From: Mogibacterium sp.
Lineage (GTDB): Bacteria > Bacillota > Clostridia > Peptostreptococcales > Anaerovoracaceae
DNA: 64,000 bases
Reading direction: 5' to 3'
Assembly (NCBI GenBank): GCA_017431685.1
Contig: JAFRKO010000043.1
Location: forward strand, 1 to 64,000
Positions 1 to 8,187 of this stretch are shown in pieces. The translations under genes and the position numbers were made by a program. Below the pieces are notes generated by a model, which saw only the letters and a list, made by a program, of their open reading frames with translations, made no database searches and was not told the origin of the DNA. Position 1 is the first letter of the stretch. Each line of letters starts with the position of its first letter.

Positions 1-59
1 ATACGCAATTTCTCTTCAGCGGTCCATTTGCGATTCTTTCCTCCTTTTGGTCTTCCCAT
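1..59 (-). CDS. IS3-type transposase OrfA, N-terminal fragment (runs off window)
   Basis: Only the first codons of a minus-strand gene are in the window. The readable N-terminus is MGRPKGGKNRKWTAEEKLRI, a basic start followed by the beginning of a helix-turn-helix typical of the small OrfA protein of IS3-family elements. A strong ribosome site (GGAGGTGG) lies just upstream of the ATG, which supports both gene and start. The rest of the element is outside the window, so the family call rests on about 20 residues; another HTH transposase is possible. Confidence 0.55.
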   Translation of the reverse strand, partial: MGRPKGGKNRKWTAEEKLR

Positions 60-93
60 AAAACCACCTCCTTGCTTAAATCCTAACATAAGA

Positions 94-125
94 AAAGTAG
101 ACACGCTTTTTTGCATGTCTACTTT
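94..125. repeat. Perfect 10-bp inverted repeat at a probable IS boundary
   Basis: AAAGTAGACA at 94-103 is mirrored by TGTCTACTTT at 116-125 around a 12-nt AT-rich loop. It lies between the start of the transposase fragment and the end of the cofactor operon. Several IS3-family elements begin with TGTCTAC, so the end of the element is probably at or near this repeat. It could also act as a hairpin in RNA. The exact end cannot be fixed without the other end of the element. Confidence 0.45.
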
Positions 126-173
126 GATCTTACAAGTTCAAGCTGTAAACCAGCCCGGCTTTTTTCTTTCTGC

Positions 174-2084
174 TTATTCCGGAATTATCTGTCTTATCTC
201 ACCGGTATGCTCTGCAGTATAGCCTCCGAGCTTTTCAAGCTCCGCCTTGAATTCTTCACAGGTGAGCAGTCTCAGGAAGCTCTGCATCTCCGGGAGCTCA
301 AGAGTCTCAGGTCTCATTACAAAATCGTACTCTTCATTGCCGACAGGAATGAAATCCAGTCCCATCGCGTGAGCGGCTGAATAAACACCCATGCCGCAGT
401 CGGCTTCTCCTCCGGCGACCTGAGCAGCCACCGCCATATGAGTTGCCGCTTCCGTGTCGTATCCGTCTATTTCTTCAGGAGAGATCCCCGCCTGCTTCAG
501 CCTGTAATCAAGCAGCACACGTGTGCCAGCTCCCCTCTGTCTGTTGACATACTTTACCCTCGTGAGGTCATCTATTCCTTTTATACCTAAAGGGTTTCCC
601 GGTGCAGTCATAAGACCCTGCACTCTTCCGACGCCCTTTACAAGCACCATTTTCTCTCCCGGGAAGAGCGAGCGTATATATGACACATTGTAAATTCCGG
701 TCTCCTCATCGAGCAGATGCGAAGGTGTGATATGCGCTTCTCCCCTCTGCAGCGCCATGAGGCCTCCGAGGCTTCCTATATGCGTGCTCGAGAGCCTTAC
801 GCCCTCTGCCTCACCTGACATCATGTCTGAGATCACATCGAGAAGCATGTCATGGCTTCCCGTACATACGATAGTCCTGTCTATCTCTTCAGGTGAGCAC
901 AGCAGTGTCACATCAACGGTCTCACCCGCCTCATAGCCCTCTGTCTCCTGAGGTATAACGCAGAATCCATCTGCTCTCACCATGCTCATGGCAGCTCCGG
1001 CTCCTCTTGCAAGAGGAGCGCATACGTATCTGTCTCCGACGCGACCGACTCTCACCCGCACATACTCCCTGTGCTTGAGTGACGAGACCAGCCTGCGGGA
1101 AAGCACGGCTTTTATGTTTCTCTCATCTGATTCCCTTATGCCGGTAAACCTTCTGATCACCGGATACGCGAAGTTCTCCATCGCCAGATACGCTGAGACA
1201 GGATATCCCGGAATGCCTATGACAGGCTTGCCGCACGCTTTCGCCAGTATCACCGGCTTGCCGGGCTTCATCGCCACACCGTGTACGAATACTTCCCCTA
1301 TCTCCCTCAGGATGTGGACGGTATAGTCCTCTGTGCCTGCGCTGGAACCGGCGTTGACTATAACCATGTCATTCTCATCCAGAGCCCTGAGCACGCTTGC
1401 CTTTATTTCTTCGTAATCGTCCGGAACTATGTCATATCTGTGGGGGATACCGCCCTGCTCACGCACCATCGCCTCGAACATTCTGGAATTCGATTCAATG
1501 ATGTCGCCCTCTTCAGGGTCCTCATACGGCTCAACTATCTCCGAACCGGTCGGTATTATTCCCACCTTCGGCTGCGCAAACACGGAGATCTCCGTTACAC
1601 CGCCCGACAGCAGCACTCCGATGTCTATAGGCCGTATCCTGTGGCAGCGCGTGAGTATCATCTCGCCCTCTACTATATCTTCCCCAACAGGCCTCACATG
1701 CTGCCACGCAGGAGCTGCAGATCGTATGATCATGCCGCCTTCAGTCTCCTGTGTGTCCTCCGCCATTATGACGGCATCGTAAGGCTTTCTTATGGGATCG
1801 CCCGTGTCGACTATGACATAATCCTCTCCCGCCTTCAGCGTAAGCGGTGATGCCTCTGATGCACCGGCTGTCGCCGACGAAATGACTGCTATGCCGTCCA
1901 TTGCCGCCGAGTTATACAGCGGCGACGAATAAATGGCGTGAACAGCCTCAGAAGTGACCCTTCCAAGAGCATCGATCACCCTGACAGTCTCCGTTTTAGG
2001 CTCCGCAGAGCTGCCGAGCGCATCCATGTATATTTCTCTGGCCTCTTCAACAGGCCTTGTAGTCAGATAAAGATTTCTCTTCAT
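174..2084 (-). CDS. MoeA-family molybdopterin molybdotransferase fused to a periplasmic-binding-like domain
   Basis: Metal insertion step of molybdenum/tungsten cofactor synthesis. Residues 1 to about 400 are a MoeA domain: the SAAMDGIAV motif near the N-terminus, the SSAGTEDYT loop of the adenylyl-pterin site and the VAMKPGKP motif are all visible. Residues from about 405 to the end form a second domain of the substrate-binding-protein type (starts near SHDMLLDVIS, contains GEADCGMGVY), as seen in many clostridial MoeA proteins; it may sense or deliver oxyanion, but that is inference. I chose the ATG at 2084, which has an AAGGGA ribosome site; an upstream ATG at 2108 overlaps the preceding gene. 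Last gene of the cofactor operon, 14 bases after another moeA. Confidence 0.9.
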   Translation of the reverse strand: MKRNLYLTTRPVEEAREIYMDALGSSAEPKTETVRVIDALGRVTSEAVHAIYSSPLYNSAAMDGIAVISSATAGASEASPLTLKAGEDYVIVDTGDPIRKPYDAVIMAEDTQETEGGMIIRSAAPAWQHVRPVGEDIVEGEMILTRCHRIRPIDIGVLLSGGVTEISVFAQPKVGIIPTGSEIVEPYEDPEEGDIIESNSRMFEAMVREQGGIPHRYDIVPDDYEEIKASVLRALDENDMVIVNAGSSAGTEDYTVHILREIGEVFVHGVAMKPGKPVILAKACGKPVIGIPGYPVSAYLAMENFAYPVIRRFTGIRESDERNIKAVLSRRLVSSLKHREYVRVRVGRVGDRYVCAPLARGAGAAMSMVRADGFCVIPQETEGYEAGETVDVTLLCSPEEIDRTIVCTGSHDMLLDVISDMMSGEAEGVRLSSTHIGSLGGLMALQRGEAHITPSHLLDEETGIYNVSYIRSLFPGEKMVLVKGVGRVQGLMTAPGNPLGIKGIDDLTRVKYVNRQRGAGTRVLLDYRLKQAGISPEEIDGYDTEAATHMAVAAQVAGGEADCGMGVYSAAHAMGLDFIPVGNEEYDFVMRPETLELPEMQSFLRLLTCEEFKAELEKLGGYTAEHTGEIRQIIPE

Positions 2085-2098
2085 ACCAGTTCCCTTTT

Positions 2099-3331
2099 TT
2101 ATTTCCACAGATGGACTTCCACAATATCTCCGTTCTTTACGCCTTCGCAGTTCTCCTCCATCTCGAAGAAGCCGTCAGCCAGGCTGACCGGAGATATCAT
2201 TCCGGATCTCGCAAACACCGGCACTGCCTCAGGCATTTCCCCGTCCCTGAGAGTGACAAGCTGGAATGTCCTCCTGCCCGGTGCCGATGGGATATTTGTT
2301 TTCACCATTGCTTTTATTGTTATCTCCGGGCTCTGTCCCGTCATGCTTCGCCACAGCCGTATGAGCAGCTGCTCATACACTATGAGTGCCGCAGCCGGAT
2401 GACCCGGAAGCCCTATGAACAAAGTCGCGCTTTCATTGTCGAATCCGGTTATTGTAGGCTTGCCCGGCTTTGCCGCTATACCGTGCGTCAGGACTCCGCA
2501 GTCAGCTGCTTTACCGATCAGATCAGCCGTCATGTCCTTTTTGCCCTGAGAGCTTCCTCCTGACATGACTATGACATCGCTGTCAGCTTTTGAGGCTTTC
2601 AGAACGGCTGCTATTTCTGCGTCATCATCCCTTACAGAGACCGTCCTCACTACCTTTAATCCTTCAGTCATGCTTCGCGCTGTGACCGTAAAGGAATTGA
2701 TATCGCGTATCTGTCCGGGACCCGGTGTCTCCTCAGGGCGCACGAGCTCATCTCCTGTCGAAATCACTGTCACACGCCACGGTACACAGACCGGTACTTC
2801 TGTGACCCCCACAGCAGCAAGCACGCCGATGTCCTGCGGTCTCAGCCGTCTGCCCCTTGCAAGAAGCACATCGCCTGCAGCGACATCCTCGCCTATCTGT
2901 ACTATGTTTTCTCCGGCCGAAGCAGACTTCGATACCGCAAGCATCCCGCTGCCGAAAGGTTCGCAGTATTCCACCATGACTACGGCATCTGCGCCCTCAG
3001 GAACATATCCTCCGGTCGGAACATATATGCACTGCCCTGCCTCCAAAAAAAGATCCGAGGAATCAGTGCCGAGCAGCACCTCTCCGGAGATCTTAAGGAA
3101 TGAAGGCACCATATCTCCGGCTGCACCGATGTCCCGGCTCCTGACGGCATAGCCGTCCATGATGGACCTTCTGTACGGCGGGATATTCTCCTTCGATATT
3201 ATGTTTTGTGCCAGGACGCGTCCGATGGCGTCATGCAGACTTACATTTTCGATACGCGGCATAATGCTGCTGCAGTGTTCCTCAAGTTTTCCCCTTGCAG
3301 CGTCAACAGTATCAACTCTGAGAAGATCCAT
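2099..3331 (-). CDS. moeA: MoeA, molybdopterin molybdenumtransferase
   Basis: A 410-aa stand-alone MoeA. Visible motifs are RRSIMDGYAV near residue 50, SGGSSQGKKD in the nucleotide/pterin loop, AAKPGKP and the FIGLPGHPAAA segment of the central domain. MoeA cleaves adenylyl-molybdopterin and inserts molybdate or tungstate. An upstream in-frame ATG at 3376 would overlap the previous gene; the ATG at 3331 has a perfect AGGAGG eight bases upstream and is preferred. It sits between the MOSC-MogA gene and the MoeA-binding-protein fusion, so this operon carries two MoeA proteins, as in organisms thought to separate Mo and W insertion. Confidence 0.93.
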   Translation of the reverse strand: MDLLRVDTVDAARGKLEEHCSSIMPRIENVSLHDAIGRVLAQNIISKENIPPYRRSIMDGYAVRSRDIGAAGDMVPSFLKISGEVLLGTDSSDLFLEAGQCIYVPTGGYVPEGADAVVMVEYCEPFGSGMLAVSKSASAGENIVQIGEDVAAGDVLLARGRRLRPQDIGVLAAVGVTEVPVCVPWRVTVISTGDELVRPEETPGPGQIRDINSFTVTARSMTEGLKVVRTVSVRDDDAEIAAVLKASKADSDVIVMSGGSSQGKKDMTADLIGKAADCGVLTHGIAAKPGKPTITGFDNESATLFIGLPGHPAAALIVYEQLLIRLWRSMTGQSPEITIKAMVKTNIPSAPGRRTFQLVTLRDGEMPEAVPVFARSGMISPVSLADGFFEMEENCEGVKNGDIVEVHLWK

Positions 3332-3344
3332 ACCCCGGTCCTCC

Positions 3345-4289
3345 TCAGTGTCTTGCGCACTCGCCTGTGCGTCCAAGCATTATCTCAAGCCCGTGCTCAA
3401 GCGGATGCAGCAGAAACTCCAGGCATTCTCTTACAGCCTTCGGGCTGCCCGGAAGGTTGATTATGAGAGTCTCGTTTCTCATGCCTGCCGTCGCTCTCGA
3501 AAGCATGGCAGTCGGAGTCTTGGTCATCGAGTATGCCCTTATCGCCTCTGCTATTCCCGGCGTCATGCGGTCGCACACAGCCGCAGTCGCTTCAGGAGTT
3601 CTGTCTCTCTGTGAGAATCCCGTTCCTCCCGTAGTGAAAATGACATTGACCTGTCTCTGATCCGCGAGCCTCATGAGCTGTCTCTTAAGCTCTGCAGGCT
3701 CGTCAGCTATGAGCACACCCTCTACAACGTTGTATCCTGCTTCCGTCAGGATCTCTCCGATGAGAGGTCCGCTCTTGTCTTCGCGCTCTCCTGCTGCTCC
3801 CTTGTCTGAAAGGGTTATCCATGCTGCGGTAAATGGCCTGTCAGGAGCAGCCTCTATCAATTCGATATCATCGCCTGCCTTCACGCTGCCTCCCTCGAGG
3901 ACTATGGTAAATACGCCCTCTCTTGGCATTATGCAGTCGCCCACCTGGTGATATATGGCACAGTGATCGTGGCATTCCTTGCCTATCTGCGTCAGCTCCA
4001 GCAGAGCGCTGCCTATCCTGAAGCGCGTGCCCACAGGAAGATTCCTGAGATCGAAGCCCTCGACTATTATGTTTTCTCCGAAAGCTCCGAAATCGACCTC
4101 CGCGCCTCTTTCCCTGAATGCCTCTATCTTCTCGAGAGCAAGCAGGCTGACCTGCCTGTGCCACTTGCCGGCATGGGCGTCACCATCTATGCCCCACTCC
4201 GGAACGAGCTTTATCGAAGGCACCTCTGTTTTCTGTGTGCCCTTTTTTTCGCTTATGCATACAGCAATTACCTTGCCTGTTTTACCCAT
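3345..4289 (-). CDS. MOSC domain - MogA/MoaB molybdopterin adenylyltransferase fusion
   Basis: A 314-aa two-domain protein. Residues 1 to about 145 are a MOSC (molybdenum cofactor sulfurase C-terminal) domain with VSLLALEKIE, FGENIIVEG and KECHDHCAIY, the pattern of small stand-alone MOSC proteins. Residues about 150-314 are a MogA/MoaB domain with TLSDKGAAGERED, TTGGTGFSQRDRTPE and INLPGSPKAVRE, which adenylylates molybdopterin before MoeA acts. The role of the MOSC part is not known; sulfur transfer or metal-pterin binding is inferred. The ribosome site AGGAGG overlaps the stop codon of moaA, pointing to coupled translation. Confidence 0.93.
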   Translation of the reverse strand: MGKTGKVIAVCISEKKGTQKTEVPSIKLVPEWGIDGDAHAGKWHRQVSLLALEKIEAFRERGAEVDFGAFGENIIVEGFDLRNLPVGTRFRIGSALLELTQIGKECHDHCAIYHQVGDCIMPREGVFTIVLEGGSVKAGDDIELIEAAPDRPFTAAWITLSDKGAAGEREDKSGPLIGEILTEAGYNVVEGVLIADEPAELKRQLMRLADQRQVNVIFTTGGTGFSQRDRTPEATAAVCDRMTPGIAEAIRAYSMTKTPTAMLSRATAGMRNETLIINLPGSPKAVRECLEFLLHPLEHGLEIMLGRTGECARH

Positions 4290-4293
4290 TCCT

Positions 4294-5268
4294 CTAGCCT
4301 CCTATCTGTGACATAAGGCGATGCTCAGTACGCCCGTCGTCTTCAAAGTGTTTCTCGTCGAAGCAGTGTTCCTCAGGCTTCTCGAGTATGGCAGCGCGTA
4401 TCGCTTCCTTCAGCTCATCGTCCGTGCCCGCAAGATACGGCCTGAGGTCTGTTCCGGCCTCGTAGCACAGACACGGTTTGAGCTGCCCCTGCGAAGTGAG
4501 CCTTACCCTGTTGCAGTCTGAGCAGAACTTGCCACTAAGGGCGCTGATGAAACCTATTGCACCCGCTGCGCCTTCTCTTCTGTAATACACAGCCGGACCG
4601 TTGCCGTGAACGGAGCTGTCAGGCTCAAGATCGGGCCACCTCTCGCGAAGCCTGCGCAGCACCTCATCGTTCGATATCCCTCTGGAGCTGTATCCGGCCC
4701 CTACAGGCATTATCTCTATGAAACGGACATCTATGCCATGTTCGAAAGCCAGGCCTGCCATATCGAAGATCTCGTCCTCGTTAAAAGATCTCTGCAGAAG
4801 GCAGTTCACCTTTGTCTTAAGGCCGGCAGCCGCTGACAGCCCGATGGATCTCACTGTCCTTTCCAGCTTTCCTCCTCCGGTAATGTATGCAAACTTTTCC
4901 GGATCAAGGGTATCGAGGCTTATGTTTACGCCATCTATGCCAATCTCCTTAAGTTCATTTATGTAACGGTCGAGCGTCTGGCCGTTCGTTGTGACCGTGA
5001 CCTCGTCTATCCCGTTTATCGCTTTGATGTTTCTAATAAGGTCGATGCATCCGAGTCTCACGAAAGGCTCCCCTCCGGTGATCTTGATCCTGTTTATCCC
5101 AAGTCCGGCAGCAGCTCTGCAGATGCGCTCTATCTCCTCATAAGTCAGTATCTGAGCCATGGAGACCTTTTCACAGCCTTCAGGCATGCAATATCTGCAC
5201 CGAAGGTCGCACCTGTCGGTGATGGAAACACGCATATAATCGATTTTTCTGCCGTAGTTATCTGTCAT
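4294..5268 (-). CDS. moaA: GTP 3',8-cyclase MoaA (radical SAM)
   Basis: First enzyme of molybdopterin synthesis, converting GTP to 3',8-cyclo-7,8-dihydro-GTP. The radical SAM cluster motif CDLRCRYC is near residue 20, ITGGEPFVR follows, and the second 4Fe-4S site FCSDCNRVRL with a later Cys (KPCLC) lies in the C-terminal half. The protein ends in Gly-Gly, the conserved double-glycine tail needed for activity. Length 324 aa is normal. The ATG overlaps the end of moaC (TGATAATG) with no clear ribosome site, so translation is probably coupled. Confidence 0.97.
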   Translation of the reverse strand: MTDNYGRKIDYMRVSITDRCDLRCRYCMPEGCEKVSMAQILTYEEIERICRAAAGLGINRIKITGGEPFVRLGCIDLIRNIKAINGIDEVTVTTNGQTLDRYINELKEIGIDGVNISLDTLDPEKFAYITGGGKLERTVRSIGLSAAAGLKTKVNCLLQRSFNEDEIFDMAGLAFEHGIDVRFIEIMPVGAGYSSRGISNDEVLRRLRERWPDLEPDSSVHGNGPAVYYRREGAAGAIGFISALSGKFCSDCNRVRLTSQGQLKPCLCYEAGTDLRPYLAGTDDELKEAIRAAILEKPEEHCFDEKHFEDDGRTEHRLMSQIGG

Positions 5269-5270
5269 TA

Positions 5271-5744
5271 TCAGAATGTAAAGTCTCCGCTCTTGCCGCC
5301 CGTTTTTTCGGCAAGATGTATATTCTCTATGACCATGCGCTTATCTATGGCCTTGCACATATCGTAAATGGTGAGAAGCGCAGCGCTGACGCCGGTAAGC
5401 GCCTCCATCTCAACGCCTGTCTTTCCGTCAGTTACAGCTGTACAGACAGCTTTGATTGAGCATGCCTCTTCATCGACCTCAAAAGTCACTTTCGCATTTG
5501 TCAGGCTCAGAGGATGGCACATCGGAATCAGATCTGATGTGTGCTTTACAGCCATAATGCCTGCCGTCTGTGCAACCGTGAAAACGTCGCCCTTCTTTAC
5601 CTTTTTGCCGAGAACCGCGTCCATCACATCGCGGGAAACTTTTATGCTCCCCTCAGCAGTCGCGCTCCTTCTGGTGATCTCCTTATCTGACACATCGACC
5701 ATGAAAGCGTTGCCCTTTTCATCAAAATGTGTGAAATCGCTCAT
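5271..5744 (-). CDS. moaC: Cyclic pyranopterin monophosphate synthase MoaC
   Basis: Converts the MoaA product to cyclic pyranopterin monophosphate. About 157 aa with the conserved blocks VAQTAGIMAVKHTSDLIPMC, HPL, the GKTGVEMEALTGVS active-site segment, MCKA and GGKSG near the C-terminus. In-frame starts exist at 5804, 5750 and 5744. The ribosome site AAAGGGG is correctly spaced for 5744 and too close for 5750; the 5750 ATG overlaps the stop of the upstream oxidoreductase (ATGA), so coupling from there remains possible. Directly followed by moaA. Confidence 0.95.
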   Translation of the reverse strand: MSDFTHFDEKGNAFMVDVSDKEITRRSATAEGSIKVSRDVMDAVLGKKVKKGDVFTVAQTAGIMAVKHTSDLIPMCHPLSLTNAKVTFEVDEEACSIKAVCTAVTDGKTGVEMEALTGVSAALLTIYDMCKAIDKRMVIENIHLAEKTGGKSGDFTF

Positions 5745-5746
5745 AT

Positions 5747-7156
5747 TCATTCCCCTTTCACGATCAGATCCGTAATGCGCCTGCGGCATCTGCTCCCCTG
5801 ACATTTTCCGAAGCCCGCACCGGTGCGCCTTTTTACGGATTCGAAGTCATGCGCGCCTCTTTTTATTGCCTGGAGTATCTCGGCCTTCGTTACATCCATG
5901 CATGAGCATACGATCTCACCGTAAGCGCTGTCCCTGCTTATCAGATCAGCACGCTCATCCTCACTGAGGTCTCGCGCCCTTATTATCGCCTTTCTGTGAG
6001 GATCAAAGTCCGGGTTGAGCTCTGTTTTTCCCGCATGCGCAGCTGCTTTGTCAGCAACTATCTTACCAAGTTCATTTGAAAATGTCAGTCCCGGAGTTTT
6101 TATCCCTATCAGGCTGAAGAGGCCGTCCTCCTCTGTGAGCCTTATATCCTTTATACTGTCTTCCCTCTTTATTACATCTCCCCCACGGAGCGAAACGTAA
6201 TACGGATTCGGTCTGAGCGAGCCGAAAGTCCTTATCTGCCTGTTGAGATCCGCTTCCGGCACTATTTCACCGCAAAGCTCTTTCAGCTGATCCAGTCCGT
6301 ACCGGCAGGTCCTCATATCCTTCTCTGCCGTTTCTTCTTCTGACGCCTCCCTGTTTGTAGGCCCTATCAGCAGATTGCCGTCGACAGTCGGAACGAGAGT
6401 GAGTCCTTTTCCGTTCTCTCCTTCATGAAAGATCACGCGGTCTACGATGCTGCCAGCTGACCTGTCGAGCACTATATAGTCAGCAGCTGTAGGAAAGAGC
6501 CGGATGAGAGGGTTTTCGCTCATCTCTCTTATGCTGTCCGATGCAAGACCTGCTGCGTTTACAACCGCTTTAGCGAAGTACGTCTCAGCCTTCGTTTCTA
6601 CAGTGAATCCTCCGGTTTCTCTTTTCACATCAGTAACGCGGCTGCCGAATACGAACCGCGCTCCGTTGTCCCGCGCATTCTCATATGCGGCAATGCAGAG
6701 TTCCCAGGGATCGACCGTGCCTGTCTCTGATGAGTACAGCGCGCTTGTTATACCTTTCGCAAGCGCAGGTTCCATTGCTTCAGCCTCGCTTCCGCTCAGA
6801 AGTCTCAGTCCCTGAGTGCCGCCCTCAATACCGTCCCGGTACTTGCGGGCAATAACGGCATCAGCTTTCGGTCCGTAGCTTATCATAAGCGAACCCGGAC
6901 GTCTGAAAGGCACTTCGAGCTCGCTGCAAAGCCTGTCGAACTCCTCGTTCGCCTGCATGCAGAGCTTGTGCTTCTCGGATCCGGGCTTGTGGTCGTAGCC
7001 GCTGTAGATAATGCCTGTGTTGGCTTTGGATATGCCGCGGCAAACATCGCCCTCCTTTTCGAGAACGATGACGTCAATGTCATATCTGGTCAGGTTTCTT
7101 GCTGTGAAGCACCCGAGCAGACCCGCACCTATAATGATCACATCCGTTTTAATCAT
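5747..7156 (-). CDS. NAD(P)/FAD-dependent oxidoreductase with C-terminal BFD-like [2Fe-2S] domain (GlpA-like)
   Basis: A 469-aa flavoprotein. The N-terminus has the dinucleotide-binding motif IIIGAGLLGCFTA, and the body resembles glycerol-3-phosphate/2-hydroxyglutarate dehydrogenases (GlpA/LhgO type, with SKANTGIIYSGYDH). The last 60 residues hold a BFD-like cluster domain: CSCMDV, then about 30 residues on, GKCQGSRC. Substrate not deducible; an alcohol or hydroxyacid is the usual kind. It is the first gene of the cofactor operon, overlapping moaC, so it is co-transcribed with pterin synthesis. GlpB/DUF1667 partners are missing here, which argues against a standard anaerobic glycerol-3-phosphate dehydrogenase. 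Confidence 0.85.
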   Translation of the reverse strand: MIKTDVIIIGAGLLGCFTARNLTRYDIDVIVLEKEGDVCRGISKANTGIIYSGYDHKPGSEKHKLCMQANEEFDRLCSELEVPFRRPGSLMISYGPKADAVIARKYRDGIEGGTQGLRLLSGSEAEAMEPALAKGITSALYSSETGTVDPWELCIAAYENARDNGARFVFGSRVTDVKRETGGFTVETKAETYFAKAVVNAAGLASDSIREMSENPLIRLFPTAADYIVLDRSAGSIVDRVIFHEGENGKGLTLVPTVDGNLLIGPTNREASEEETAEKDMRTCRYGLDQLKELCGEIVPEADLNRQIRTFGSLRPNPYYVSLRGGDVIKREDSIKDIRLTEEDGLFSLIGIKTPGLTFSNELGKIVADKAAAHAGKTELNPDFDPHRKAIIRARDLSEDERADLISRDSAYGEIVCSCMDVTKAEILQAIKRGAHDFESVKRRTGAGFGKCQGSRCRRRITDLIVKGE

Positions 7157-7183
7157 CAGCCGCCTTTCCTTTTTCCAATTCTA

Positions 7184-7212
7184 AATATATCGCATTTGCA
7201 GATGAGCTTCAA
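7184..7212 (-). promoter_or_regulatory. Predicted sigma-A promoter of the cofactor operon
   Basis: On the minus strand TTGAAG (7207-7212) and TATATT (7184-7189) are separated by 17 bases, upstream of the GlpA-like gene at 7156. Placed by eye; it lies back to back with the predicted promoter of the plus-strand gene at 7251. Confidence 0.5.
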
Positions 7213-7224
7213 TCGTGTTAGCAT
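7196..7224 (+). promoter_or_regulatory. Predicted promoter of the divergent FAD oxidoreductase gene
   Basis: TTGCAG (7196-7201) and TAGCAT (7219-7224) are 17 bases apart, with TGT directly before the -10 (extended -10). It overlaps the minus-strand promoter of the cofactor operon, so the two units could be controlled together. Confidence 0.4.
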
Positions 7225-7250
7225 TTTGAAAACGATGTAAAGGAGCTGAA

Positions 7251-8186
7251 ATGTCACCGGTCAAGACTCTGAAAACTGACATCCTTATAGTTGGAAGCGG
7301 TGCGGCGGGTATGGCGGCTGCTGCAGCTGCTTCTGATTTTGGTGTTTCGGCGACGGTCGCAGATGACAGGAATGCCCCGGGCGGCGTGCTGAACCAGTGC
7401 GTCCACAGCGGCTTTGGCCTTGGCAGATACGGAAAGGAGATGACCGGTCCGGAGTATTCTGGGGAGGAATTCCGCCGTTTCGCGGATTCGTCCGCAGTCT
7501 ACCTCCCAGGATGCCGCGTGCTCTCGCTGGCAGCGGACAGGACTGCTCTGGTCTCGAATGCCGAGGGGCTCTGCAGGTTCAGTTTCGACGAATGCATACT
7601 CGCGACGGGATGCACGGAAAGGTCCCTCTGGTCGCTCTCTGCAGCAGGTACAAGACCCGAAGGCATACATACCGCCGGAGAAGCCCAGGAGATGATCGAG
7701 CTCGGTGGTTACGATACGGGCAGCAGAATATTCATTCTGGGCAGCGGCGACATCGGACAGATAATGGCCCGCAGGTTCGTTCAGCTTGGAAAGACTGTGG
7801 TCTGCATGGCTGAGCAGAACGGCCATATAGGCGGAATGAAGCGGAATCAGGATGAATGCATCCGCGCATATGATATTCCGGTCATACTGAACTCCACAGT
7901 TACCGAAGTTCACGGCTTTCCGCACATCACAGGAGTGACGCTCCATCATATTGACAGCGGTATCGATGAGCTCATCGAATGCGATACCCTCATAACAGCG
8001 CTCGGACTTGAGCCTGACAAAACACTTGCGGAAGACCTGAAAACAGCGGACGGCTATCCGCGATGGCTGCACTTCTGCGGTAACGCGGACTTCGTGCATG
8101 AGATCGCTGACAGCGCTTCTGCGCAGGGAGAAAAGCTCGGTATCACTGTTGCCGGGCGCATTCTGAATAAGAGAAAAGAGGTATGA
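7251..8186 (+). CDS. FAD-dependent pyridine nucleotide-disulfide-type oxidoreductase
   Basis: 311 aa with the FAD motif LIVGSGAAGMAAAAAA at the N-terminus, a CILATGCTER segment and a second dinucleotide site FILGSGDIGQIMARR near residue 165 for NAD(P). It resembles the GlpB/HcnB-like class of small FAD oxidoreductases but ends earlier than most (usually above 400 aa) and lacks the C-terminal cysteine-rich part. Ribosome site AAAGGAG is five bases before the ATG. It pairs with the ThiF-like gene one base downstream and is divergent from the GlpA-like gene; a joint redox function of the two flavoproteins is inferred from position only. Confidence 0.8.
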   Translation: MSPVKTLKTDILIVGSGAAGMAAAAAASDFGVSATVADDRNAPGGVLNQCVHSGFGLGRYGKEMTGPEYSGEEFRRFADSSAVYLPGCRVLSLAADRTALVSNAEGLCRFSFDECILATGCTERSLWSLSAAGTRPEGIHTAGEAQEMIELGGYDTGSRIFILGSGDIGQIMARRFVQLGKTVVCMAEQNGHIGGMKRNQDECIRAYDIPVILNSTVTEVHGFPHITGVTLHHIDSGIDELIECDTLITALGLEPDKTLAEDLKTADGYPRWLHFCGNADFVHEIADSASAQGEKLGITVAGRILNKRKEV

Positions 8187-8187
8187 G

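Noticed and set aside
1281-1850. Long plus-strand open frames opposite the moeA genes, and many others of 60-190 codons across the window.
   Set aside because: They lie fully inside strong genes on the other strand or frame, have no ribosome sites and no family similarity.
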